Source of the DNA: Kipferlia bialata
Lineage: Eukaryota; Fornicata
DNA length: 31,133 nt
Assembly: GCA_003568945.1 (NCBI GenBank)
Contig: BDIP01000024.1
Coordinates: forward strand, 3,857-34,989
Reading direction: 5' to 3'
Shown here: one piece after another, positions 24,001-31,133 of the stretch
Numbering within the stretch: the stretch's first letter is position 1
How the letters are laid out: the number at the start of each line of letters is the position of its first letter
Position numbers and translations under genes: made by a program
Notes under the pieces: generated by a model
What the model saw: the letters and a program-made list of their open reading frames with translations, nothing else
What the model was told of the DNA's origin: nothing
The model's database searches: none

Positions 24001-27000
24001 TGCAGGCAGCATGCTCTCGTTCACCCCTGGGGACGACCTTCCCAACTCCAACGACTGCCGTTTCCAGGCCTATCGTTCCGCCGACCCCGGTCTGTCCCTG
24101 GCCCTGTCAGATTCCCTTCCTGCCCGTAACCCCGACGCCACCTGCTCCGGCGCCCTCTCTCTCTCTGAGTCCTACAACACTGTGTCTGACGGTGACGGCA
24201 TGTACATGCCAAGCCAGAGCTGCACATGGGCTGTGAGCCCCCCAGCAGACGAGGAGGACGCCATCTTCCACGTGTCTGTCTCCTCTGCTGACCTGGACAC
24301 CCATGACACAGTCGCAGTCTACCAGGGCAGCAGTGCATCGGGGATCCTGGCCCAGGTGACCACCCACACCTCCATGCCCGCAGACGTGCATGTCACAGAC
24401 GCAGCCTACATCGAGCTCAACGCCGGTGGCCTCTTTGGAGGAGACGGATTCTCTCTCAACTACGAGGTTGTGTCTTCTCCCTATGCTTCCCTTGCCTTCA
24501 ATGGAGATGCGACCTCTGCCCTCAACCCCGAGGAGGAGGTGACATTCACCGTGGGAGTCACCAAGTCCAGCGCCATTGAGACCATCAGTGTCAGCGCAGT
24601 GTGTCTAGTGCCCTTCCCCTACACAGAGGGCGCAGACACCTCCTGCGACGCTGCCTCCAGCGTCCTCATATCCGGCCCAGTGTACGACCAGTCCTCCTCC
24701 TTCAACCTCTCCTGGACCGTGCAGACCATCACCGCCGGCACCTACAGGCCCCAGCTCGAGTACTACGCTGTCAACGATGCCGCCATGCGTGTGTTCCGCT
24801 GGTCCACCCTGGACGTGGCCTCCCTCGACCTGTATGCCGTGTCAATGGTCATGCCTAATGGGGGGGTCGTCAAGGCAGGGGCCGAGTACGCTGTGACCTG
24901 GGACAGCACCGCACAGGATGTCGACTTTGACGTCCTGTTTGTCTATGACGGCATTGTCATCGAGACCCTCGAGACTGGTGTCATCGACATGCAGTATGAC
25001 TTTGTGGGCCCTGCCGACAACCTCTACTGGGACGGAGACCTCTACCAGGTGTGTGTACGTGCTACCACCGCGGCCACCCAGGCTGACGGTGGTATTGTGC
25101 AGTGTGCCGATACCTTTGAGGTGTCTTCTCAGGAGGGCCAGTCCCCCTTCACCTTCAACGGCCTCTCTGTCACTGGCGTGGATGATGACGGTGTGCCCAC
25201 CACATCCTCCATCGATGACGGTGTCTCCTGGGGTGAGAGCGTGGCCATCAGCCTTGTGATCAATGACAGCTACCCAGGCGGTCTTGTTGCCCACCTCTAC
25301 AACGTGTTGGACGAGTCCAACAGCGTGTACTTCCTCACTCAGGCCGTGGCCACCGACTCTCTCTCCATCCCCATCGACAACACAATCGCTGCCGGAGAGT
25401 ACTTCATCCAGCTGAGCTACACCTCCGCAGGTGTGCTCACCGACTCCCCTGTCTTCACCATCACAGCCGACAGTGATATGTGCATGGGCGTGGTCACCCT
25501 CACAGACCTCGAGGGATCCATCCAGCCGCACTCCACTAAGTATGTGGAGGGCATGCAGTGCGGGTGGATAGTGGACGTGTCGGCCGAGGCTGAGGCCACC
25601 GACGTCATCGTCATATCCTTCGACGACGACTACGCGATGGGTCCCCTGGCCTACCTCACCATCTACATGAGCTCTGACAACGGAGCGACATCTCAGGTCA
25701 TGCCCTACAACCCCAGCCAGACCTCCTACATCATCGGGTCCTACATGTACGTGGAGTTCAGTACCGGTGCCGGTGCAGAGTCGATGCGTGGATTCAACCT
25801 CCACTACAGCGTCCGTCCCTCTTCCGGATACCGTTTCTCCTCTGGTCCCGTCGGACCATATGCCGCCGAGACTGACTCTGTCGCCTTCGACATCTTGGCC
25901 GGATACCTCAACATGTACGACCCAGTCATCGTGTACCTAGAGAACGAGAGCGTCCCTAGTCTGTCGACAGAACCAGTCCACACAGACCTGGCGGGAGTGT
26001 ACTCTAGTACATTCGATATCGGCCTGTCCGCCGACCTGGTGTCCAACGACAAGTACACGGTACGGTTTACTCTGGCTATGTATATCTATATCTTTTTCTA
26101 TTGACTCCATCTCTGCCCTGCCTGTGTCTCACCCTAGATGCGTGTGGTTGCCAGTCAGCACACGGGAGTGGAGGCTGTGTCCTCCGCCTTCGGTGTCCTG
26201 GGTGTTTACCCCCTCTCTGTACCCGACTTCCAGTCTGTGATCCCAGACACCCTCGACGCCGGCACCGCCCCCTTCACCCTCTCTCTGGTCAGTACCGTTG
26301 ATGAGGATGTCACGGTGGTGCTGGAGTGTGACGGCGAGCACATCTACGACATCGACCACACCTCTGCCGCCGCCACCCACTCTGTCACCGTGGCCCCCGG
26401 TCTCTTTGAGGACCAGATTGTCAACTCCAACTCCTGTGTGCTCCGTGCCTATGTGGATGATCTGGAGGCAGAGGGACCCATGCACCAGGTGTCCACTGCT
26501 GTCAGCCCTGTGTTCAGCTCCTTTGCCCCCAACAAGATGTGCCGCGGTCAGCACACCATCACTGACGACTCTGGCAGCATATCCTCCGGTACAGGCACCG
26601 ACTCTGAGGCCCGGGTGTGCTCATGGACCATCGACACGTCCAGCGCCACAGGCCTCAACTACGCACTCACCATGTCTGTCAACTCTGTCGACTTTGATGA
26701 TGGGGAGAGTGTCACCCTCTCCGACCACAACAACGAGGTGGTCTGGACCGGGTCCACTGCCCTGCTGCCTGGAGACCTCCACTTCCCCGAGGGCGTGTGT
26801 AACGTGTCCCTCACCCGTGCCGCCGCTGAGGCTGAGTCCTCTGTCTCCTTCTCCTGGGCCCTCAAGCAGTACCCCTTCATGGATGTGTCCGAGACCAGTG
26901 CCCTCGACCCCACCACCCAGCTGCCCCTCGACACCTCAGAGCCCCTACCCACCGGTGCCGAGCTCGACATCTCCCTGTCCGAGATGACCTCCACCGAGGC

Positions 27001-27658
27001 CGGGGCCTACTCTTCCAAGGACATGACCGACATCTCCTGCTTCTTCTTCAACGGCATCTCCTCCCTCACCATCGCCGAGAACACCGTGTCCAGCCGTCTG
27101 CTCTGGACCATCCCAGACGACATCGACCTGTCCACGGGCAATGTGTGGTGGACGAGGGTGTTCTTCAAGACAGCAGGCAGTGACGAGGTCAGGGTCACGG
27201 ACGGGTCGGCTGTGCAGCTGGTGAAGGTGTCTGACGCCGCAACCACCGGCACAGGCTCCACCGACGCCCAGTGGATCCTGCTCCTGGTAGTGATGGGAGG
27301 TATGTTCCTGCTGTTTGTGCTGGTGGTCGGCCTGTTCTGTGTCGTCCGTACCCAGAAGCAGCGGCCCATGGTGGTCATGATGCCGTCCCAGATGCAGGGC
27401 CAGCTCCAGTTCGGACAGGCCGTGCCCATGCCCATGTACGCACAGGGGCAGGGACAGGGCCAGGCGGGCAGCCCCAGCAGCCCCCTCTACATACAGCAGG
27501 GGGTGCCGGAGGGTGCGCAGTTCCAGCAGAGCGTGAACCCCATGATGATGATGCAGATGGGCAGACAGAAGGCCATGCGCAGGGGGGGCAGCAAGGCGCC
27601 CAGGCACCAGGCCCCCCCGACCAGCCTCATGTCCGAGCTCCTCGCTGATGACTTCTAG
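74..27658 (+). CDS. Giant type I membrane protein, adhesin/receptor-like (5'-partial, 5 exons in window)
   Basis: Exons are 74-377, 449-2611, 2679-16469, 16526-26059 and 26138-27658 (TAG). All four internal junctions are phase 0. Together they encode about 9,100 residues, and the N-terminus and any signal peptide lie left of the window. The start at 74 is set by an acceptor (TTAACACCAG) because the same frame has a stop at 45-47. The ATG at 60 falls mid-domain and is not followed by a signal peptide. In order the protein has: about 26 tandem pairs of Ig-like modules (to about 16300), about nine CUB-like domains interleaved with Ig/Kre9-KNH-like modules (16305-26880), one membrane helix (27271-27342) and a Gln/Met/Gly-rich tail. 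Paired Cys in nearly every module points to an oxidising, extracellular location. The overall plan resembles large surface adhesins or receptors, but no named orthologue is recognised. Function in adhesion, prey capture or surface coat is inference. The gene model is well supported; the role is not. Confidence 0.9.
378..448 (+). other. Intron, giant gene (71 nt, phase 0)
   Basis: Donor GTACGT, acceptor CTCACCACCTAG. It contains a 16-C run (412-427). Removing it joins two parts of an Ig-like half A in frame; reading through meets a stop at 384. Confidence 0.92.
2612..2678 (+). other. Intron, giant gene (67 nt, phase 0)
   Basis: Donor GTACAT after CAG, acceptor CTAACGCCAG. Splicing joins DDGTQ to DNCPVATL in frame. 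A Cys-rich segment follows. Confidence 0.92.
16470..16525 (+). other. Intron, giant gene (56 nt, phase 0)
   Basis: Donor GTATAA after CAG, acceptor CTCACCCTAG. It interrupts the first CUB-like domain; reading through meets TAA at 16473. Confidence 0.93.
26060..26137 (+). other. Intron, giant gene (78 nt, phase 0)
   Basis: Donor GTACGG, acceptor CTCACCCTAG. Splicing joins NDKYT to MRVVAS, which continues an Ig/Kre9-like strand. Reading through meets TGA at 26102. Confidence 0.93.
27271..27655 (+). other. Transmembrane helix and cytosolic Gln/Met-rich tail of the giant protein
   Basis: A run of about 24 hydrophobic residues starts at the WILLLVVMGG stretch (27271-27342). It is followed by the basic stop-transfer segment RTQKQR and then a tail of about 100 residues. 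The tail holds QMQGQLQFGQ, an MYAQGQGQGQ run, a four-Met run (MMMMQM), a basic patch (RQKAMRRGG) and an acidic-hydrophobic C-terminus (SELLADDF). It contains no kinase, ITAM-like or other signalling domain that I recognise. The orientation (large Cys-rich part outside, short tail inside) follows from the disulfide-type domains and the positive residues after the helix. The Gln-rich composition echoes the tail of the next gene downstream. Confidence 0.85.
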
Positions 27659-27871
27659 AGGCTATCGTAAACCTCAGGACTGTTATACTTCCTAGAGTCC
27701 GATGTGACTCAATATCGGTGGGCTCTGTTGCCTTCCGCTTGGGATTAGAGCCGATTCCAGTGTGTACTGGGTCAGCCCTTCCTCAAACTGTGTGTGTGTC
27801 TATTGTTTCTCTGATCATTCCCTTCCATCTGATGTGCCTCTGAACCAGGGCATGTATAGGGTGGGAAAGCG

Positions 27872-27877
27872 AATAAA
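27872..27877 (+). promoter_or_regulatory. Possible polyadenylation signal AATAAA
   Basis: A canonical AATAAA lies 214 nt after the stop codon of the giant gene and is followed by a T/G-rich stretch. Metamonads do not always use this hexamer, and no matching hexamer is obvious after the next gene, so use is uncertain. Confidence 0.4.
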
Positions 27878-27926
27878 CCTTGATTGTTACTTCCCATGCG
27901 TGTGTTGCCTCTCTCGAGATCTATTA

Positions 27927-27966
27927 ATATCATATGTATCAGATTCAGTATCGATACATATGATAT
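27927..27966. repeat. Perfect 14-bp inverted repeat (hairpin, 12-nt loop)
   Basis: The left arm ATATCATATGTATC (27927-27940) is the exact reverse complement of GATACATATGATAT (27953-27966). The loop is 12 nt. It sits about 50 nt after the AATAAA, between two same-strand genes. It could act in RNA 3'-end formation or as a protein-binding palindrome, or be a chance AT-rich palindrome. Confidence 0.75.
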
Positions 27967-28137
27967 ATTGATGCTGTCTAAAAATAAGTGGAGAAAAATA
28001 TATTTATATCTCATCCCATTCTATTTTTAGTAAAGTCGAAACTTACTATTATTTTCCCTGTAATTAATATTTTTAAAAACGTGGTCAATTCACAAGTGCA
28101 CTGATTTGAGAGCGGTCTCTTTCAGACTGGCTTACCG

Positions 28138-30132
28138 ATGTCGATATTCGCCAAGGCCAAGGAGGCTGGGAACAAGATCCTATGCCTCGTGTGTTGCATT
28201 GTGTTCACAGGTATCTGGTCGTAAGTCTTTTTCTTCGTCCTAATTGAGTAGTTACTTTTTGCGGCCTTGTTCTTCGCGTGATAAGCGTCAGACTGCCACT
28301 CTCAGTGGTTCTCGACCTTTCGTCGGTCTAGTATTCCCAAGTACATCATATTCTCTCTTGTTACCTCTTTCTTTTGACTCTTCGGCTACTCAGAGTATAT
28401 ATTTATTTATTTCACATACCCGTTTCCCCTCACCCTCAGGCCCTGTGCTCATGCTCATCGGAGTCATCATGCTGGTACGTGTCTGTAGTAGTTATTTCGT
28501 CCCTATCCCTGCATTCCCCTCACACTCAGATTGCTTCCCTGGACAACACTGAGAGTACGTTTGGTGACAAATGAAGATTCCACGCCTCCGTAGGACCACT
28601 TGCCACATTGATACTTCTGATTCTTCCCCTCGTATATCACCCTCTGACCCGCAGACAAGGAGGCCGCCGTTGACCAGTGGGTCACCACCAACGCCCTCTG
28701 GGCCACCGAGGCCAGCAGCTGGACCACCATGATGAACAACGCCGCCCTGATCCCCCAAGTGAAGGCCGGCTTCAGCACCTTTGCCAGCACCTCCTACCCC
28801 TCCTTCAGCCAGGTGACCACCGCTGCCTCCGCCATCATCGAGTCCAAGGACGACGACGACTTTGCCGAGCAGTACCGTGGCCTCCCCACCGCTGCCAACG
28901 CCCCCAGCGACATCACATTTGTGTCCGGCACCTGGTACCCCCTCGGCGACAACTACCCCGGTACCGAAGAGGTTTATGTCAACCAGTCCGGCACAGTTGG
29001 CAAGGGTGACTTCGCCACCGGCTCCATCACCGTTCACTTCGACGCTACCACCAGCCCTGACTCCACTGTGCACCTCAACGAAGGATGGTACAAGAAGTAC
29101 ACTGTCTCCACCCAGAGCTTCAACAGCACCCAGTCCTCTACCTTCATCAGCTGGTACACCAACAACTGCGCCAACGGCATTGTGAACGACTACAACCTGT
29201 ATACCACCTCCAGGAGCTACTACTGCTACGGCCTCAAGAAGGTGTCCGGATCCCTCGAGTTTGTGCTTGACTTCACCGGTGGATACTCCACTGGTGCCGG
29301 AACCGTGGATTCTGAGAACGTCAACTCTCTCTCCTGGTCCACTTGCTCTGCCACCAAGGATTTCGGCTGGACTAAGGTCTACACCACCGAGAGACCCTCC
29401 ATCACCTCTGTGACCCTCGCCAGCAAGGCCTCCCCATGGACTGAGTACGACGGATTCGGTGCGTTAGTGCGATATCTACCCTCTCCCAATGTACTCCCCC
29501 CACTTCCCAGTTCACCCCAGGCCCCACCACTCTCGAGTCTGCCGTCTGGGCCGTTGCTGTGTTCTGGATCGGTCTCCTCTGGACCGGCTCTGTCGTTGTG
29601 TGTGTGGTCCTTGCCGTCAAGGTGGGATACACACCATGCACTATTGTATGACAGTCTCTATCCACTTGTATATGCCCTGTTCTGATGGCCAGGGATGCAT
29701 GTCCTGCTTCGGCATGGGCAAGAAGGACGAGCAGCCCGCTGCCCCCGTCCCCGCCGGTGCTCAGGTACACACAGCTGTTGACTATAAGCTATGTCTTTTA
29801 TACTGCTTGAAGTCTCATCCCAGATGCCCCAGCAGCAGTACAACAACCCTGCCGCCGGTGGATACAACGCCCAGCAGCCCCCCGCCTATGCCCAGCAGCC
29901 CCAGCAGTACAACCAGGGACCCCCCGGACAGTACACCCAGGTATGTGGATGTGGAGGGGTGGGTATGCAGTAGCAGTGGGGGAATGTGTACGGAAGACAT
30001 CGTCAGTGATACTCACCTCAGCCTCCCCCCCAGTACGCTCAGCAGCCTCCCCAGTACGCTCAGCAGCCCCCTCAGTACGCCCAGCAGCCCGGCCAGTACG
30101 GATCCCCAGCCCCCGCTCCCTCTCCCTACTAG
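28138..30132 (+). CDS. Two-helix membrane protein with Gln/Pro/Tyr-rich cytosolic tail (8 exons, 445 aa)
   Basis: Exons are 28138-28210, 28440-28474, 28530-28554, 28655-29458, 29521-29621, 29693-29764, 29824-29940 and 30022-30132 (TAG), 1,338 nt in all. The ATG at 28138 is chosen because it opens a short basic N-terminus followed by a hydrophobic segment that continues in frame across the first splice. Helix 1 covers about residues 14-38, encoded by exons 1-3. A domain of about 275 residues follows, with NQS and NST sequons and a few Cys (NNCANG, YYCYG, WSTCS). Helix 2 covers about residues 320-345 (AVWAVAVFWIGLLWTG start). A juxtamembrane GCMSCFG could be lipidated. The tail ends in three near-perfect QYAQQPP repeats. 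With both ends in the cytosol the middle domain is outside or luminal. I do not recognise the family. The Gln-rich tail recalls that of the giant neighbour, so a shared cytosolic partner is conceivable. Confidence 0.85.
28211..28439 (+). other. Long first intron (229 nt, phase 1) of the two-helix protein gene
   Basis: Donor GTATCT, acceptor CTCACCCTCAG. This donor is preferred over GTAAGT at 28221 because it keeps the membrane helix in frame (CCIVFTG then PVLMLIGV). The alternative shifts the frame. It is the longest intron in the window and contains two small hairpins (28296-28308 and 28314-28328). Confidence 0.75.
28475..28529 (+). other. Intron (55 nt, phase 0)
   Basis: Donor GTACGT, acceptor CTCACACTCAG. 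Joins LIGVIML to IASLDNTE at the end of membrane helix 1. Confidence 0.85.
28555..28654 (+). other. Intron (100 nt, phase 1)
   Basis: Donor GTACGT, acceptor CTGACCCGCAG. Joins a 25-nt micro-exon (28530-28554) to the large exon that encodes the outer domain. Confidence 0.85.
29459..29520 (+). other. Intron (62 nt, phase 1)
   Basis: Donor GTGCGT, acceptor TTCACCCCAG. An AG 10 nt upstream (29509-29510) would shift the frame and lose helix 2, so the downstream AG is chosen. Confidence 0.85.
29622..29692 (+). other. Intron (71 nt, phase 0)
   Basis: Donor GTGGGA (weak), acceptor CTGATGGCCAG. Joins VVLAVK to GCMSCFGMG just inside membrane helix 2. Confidence 0.8.
29765..29823 (+). other. Intron (59 nt, phase 0)
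   Basis: Donor GTACAC, acceptor CTCATCCCAG. Joins VPAGAQ to MPQQQYNN within the cytosolic tail. Confidence 0.85.
29941..30021 (+). other. Intron (81 nt, phase 0) with tandem in-frame acceptors
   Basis: Donor GTATGT, acceptor CTCACCTCAG at 30021. A second AG at 30032-30033 is 12 nt further on and in frame. Using it would drop PPPQ from the repeat tail. The first is favoured because it carries the branch-like CTCAC. Confidence 0.8.
30022..30099 (+). repeat. QYAQQPP-type tandem repeat in the protein tail
   Basis: Exon 8 encodes three consecutive QYAQQP units with 21-nt period, each beginning CAG TAC GC(T/C) CAG CAG. The earlier exon 29824-29940 holds looser relatives (AYAQQPQQYN). Tails of this Pro/Gln/Tyr type are flexible and low in complexity. 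Confidence 0.85.
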
Positions 30133-30395
30133 AGAGCCAGCTGTCTAGGACCCCCGTACCTAGCCCTTGCTTGCATTGTCAGCAGTCCCATCTGTAAGAG
30201 GTCTTTGACTGACAATTCTTGTGTGTATGAATAGATAAGCAAGTGTGTCGAGTTCGTTGGTGCTTGCGATATCAATCTCACTGTGAAGACCTTGATGAAT
30301 CCAATACTAGAATATTTATGATGAATTGGGTGCATTATACATACAGAGTCCTATGCCTACTGGACCACCAAAGCACATTGTTAAATGGGCACCCT
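30133..30395. other. Convergent intergenic region
   Basis: This 263-nt gap separates the tail-to-tail stops at 30132 (+) and 30396 (-). It must hold both 3' UTRs. No strong polyadenylation hexamer, hairpin or gene is evident; an ATAAAT on the minus strand near 30312-30320 is a weak candidate for the ABCA-type gene. Confidence 0.6.
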
Positions 30396-31133
30396 CTACC
30401 TGTGGATGGTCTCCTCTATGGCATCTGCCAGCTCTGCAGTGGTGTCCCCAGACTCATGTCCGGCAATCTCAATGAACACCTCGTCCAGAGTGGCCGTGCT
30501 GATACCAAAGTCCCCGACGGAGCTGGCAGCCTTCATGGCCTAGGAGGTCAGGTGCCATACACAGGAATAGGAATAGGAATAGGAATAATGAAGCCAATCC
30601 AACAGGCACCACATACGTAAAGATATAGTTATATATGTATATATACATGTGTGTGTGTGTGTGTGTGACTATACACACTATTGTACCTGCAGTGCCGCCA
30701 GGATGTGGGGGAAGTGGGTCTGGGCCGCGAAGGGGAGCAGGATCTGGAGCGTGGTGCCCCTGTCTACGGAGTGCTCTGCCTGGGCCAGGTCCCACTCTGT
30801 ACAGGCATCACATAGGGCGGAGAACACACGGTCTCCCTCGCCTGGCCTCTCCTCAATCTGGACAGACAGGGTGTAGCCCTACACGTAAGACATACCCTTA
30901 TGTATACACCGCCCCATATTCTATATATATCTACCTTGGCAAAGCGGTGCTTGAGGAAGAGCGGGGTGCCGGCAGCGCTCAGCTTTCCATTGGCCAGGAT
31001 AAGGATCTGGTCGGACAGAGCCTCAGCCTCGTCCATCTATCCAGTGAGTGGTGAGGGTATGTGTGTATATGAAGGATGTGGGGAGAGGGGGGGGGGGGGT
31101 TGTACTTGTAAGGATACACCCTGCGTACCGAGT
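30396..31133 (-). CDS. ABCA-type ABC transporter, C-terminal end (5'-partial, last exons)
   Basis: Read on the minus strand, exons are 31133-31129 (last 5 nt of an exon), 31036-30935, 30878-30687 and 30539-30396 (TAG at 30398-30396). The joined protein reads ...S-MDEAEALSDQILILANGKL..., then GTPLFLKHRFAK-GYTLSVQIEE, then about 55 residues, then GDFGISTATLDEVFIEIAG and a short end. In ABC proteins the T-H-S-M-D-E-A-E stretch follows the H-loop; the partial codon at the window edge fits H-S. The LFLKxRF-GYxL step and the G(I/V)S-x-TLDEVF motif near the C-terminus are typical of the ABCA (lipid-exporter) subfamily. The Walker motifs and membrane domains lie right of the window. Substrate cannot be inferred. 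The gene converges on the two-helix protein gene with a 263-nt gap. Confidence 0.9.
30564..30587. repeat. (GGAATA)4 microsatellite
   Basis: Four perfect hexamer copies inside the last intron of the ABCA-type gene. Confidence 0.95.
30648..30667. repeat. (TG)10 microsatellite
   Basis: Ten perfect TG dinucleotides, next to an AT-alternating stretch (30627-30646), in the same intron. Confidence 0.95.
30879..30934 (-). other. Intron of ABCA-type gene (56 nt, phase 0)
   Basis: On the minus strand: donor GTAGAT, acceptor CTTACGTGTAG. Splicing joins LKHRFAK to GYTLSVQIEE, which restores the conserved ABCA step. Confidence 0.92.
31037..31128 (-). other. Intron of ABCA-type gene (92 nt)
   Basis: On the minus strand: donor GTACGC, acceptor CTCACTGGATAG. 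It contains a 13-C run on the coding strand (31099-31087). Splicing restores S-MDEAEA. Confidence 0.85.

Larger units (their letters stand above)
16305..26880 (+). other. About nine CUB-like domains alternating with Ig/Kre9-KNH-like modules (part of giant CDS)
   Basis: CUB-like segments start near 16305, 18652, 19573, 20815, 21828, 23133, 24138, 25476 and 26534. Each opens with a Cys, then a G-x-I-S-(S/D)-G turn, then a C-x-W-x-(V/I) strand, as in CSWSI, CVWTL, CSWTV, CQWTV, CTWAV, CGWIV and CSWTI. Several end in a G-F-x-L-x-Y-(x)-V strand (22130, 23450, 24450, 25795), which is the usual CUB ending. The copies near 16305 and 20815 look degenerate in their second half. Between them lie Ig-like modules of the type GGxVKAGxEYxVTW with a final (A/G)xYxxRL strand, resembling the Kre9/KNH fold (for example 18375-18650, 20215-20500, 24835-25115). 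CUB starts mostly recur about every 0.9-1.3 kb. Family names rest on motif reading only. Intron 16470-16525 interrupts the first CUB-like domain, so exon borders do not mark domain borders. Confidence 0.7.
27659..28137. other. Intergenic spacer between the giant gene and the two-helix membrane protein gene
   Basis: This 479-nt spacer has no convincing gene. The first 240 nt would hold the 3' UTR of the giant gene, with AATAAA at 27872-27877. A perfect inverted repeat follows at 27927-27966. From about 27970 to 28100 the sequence is strongly AT-rich with T and A runs, which is where a promoter for the downstream gene would be expected. No TATA-type or initiator motif can be assigned with confidence. 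Confidence 0.7.
30540..30686 (-). other. Intron of ABCA-type gene (147 nt, phase 0)
   Basis: On the minus strand: donor GTACAA, acceptor CTGACCTCCTAG. It holds two microsatellites (30564-30587 and 30648-30667) and an AT-rich stretch. Confidence 0.9.

Noticed and set aside
27667-27672. GTAAAC shortly after the giant gene stop as a Giardia-type polyadenylation signal
   Set aside because: It is a short match and the other two genes show no comparable motif at the same distance.
28260-28335. tRNA-like folds in the long intron (GGTTCTCGACC resembling a B box, two hairpins)
   Set aside because: No acceptor stem and no 7-nt anticodon loop can be formed; the first hairpin has a 3-nt loop.
28244-28552. 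Open frame of 102 codons at the start of the two-helix gene
   Set aside because: It runs through two introns in the wrong frame and shows no domain or codon bias like the real exons.
30469-30795. Minus-strand frame of 108 codons rich in Pro/Gly over the ABCA-type exons
   Set aside because: It is a shifted frame that crosses an intron; the true frame gives the recognisable ABCA end.

Overview
The window comes from a protist nuclear genome. The genes have short spliceosomal introns, C/G-rich third codon positions in exons, AT-richer introns and spacers, and TAG stops under the standard code. All 14 complete introns, plus one cut by the left edge, carry a YTNAY branch-point-like motif 6 to 8 nt before the end of the intron, and most have GTAYGT-like donors. 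This fused branch point/3' splice site is known from metamonads (Giardia, Trichomonas). My inference is an intron-rich free-living fornicate such as Kipferlia or a Carpediemonas relative; the exact taxon is not proven.

Region 1 (1-27658, + strand): the 3' part of one enormous gene. Five exons inside the window encode about 9,100 residues of a type I membrane protein, and its N-terminus lies off the left edge. The first 16.3 kb encode about 26 tandem units of roughly 190-200 residues, each a pair of disulfide-type Ig-like beta-sandwich modules. From 16.3 to 26.9 kb the design changes to about nine CUB-like domains alternating with Ig-like/Kre9-KNH-like modules. One transmembrane helix and a Gln/Met/Gly-rich tail of about 105 residues end the protein. 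It is most easily read as a giant cell-surface adhesin or receptor.

Region 2 (27659-28137): an AT-rich spacer with an AATAAA and a perfect 14-bp inverted repeat.

Region 3 (28138-30132, + strand): an eight-exon gene for a 445-residue protein with two membrane helices, a luminal/extracellular domain and a Tyr-Ala-Gln-Gln-Pro repeat tail. No family was recognised. Like its giant neighbour it puts a Gln-rich tail into the cytosol.

Region 4 (30396-31133, - strand): the last exons of an ABCA-type ABC transporter, converging on region 3. It contains the end of an ATP-binding domain (THSMDEAE H-loop region) and the ABCA-style C-terminal regulatory segment.

No tRNA, rRNA, CRISPR array or mobile element was seen.
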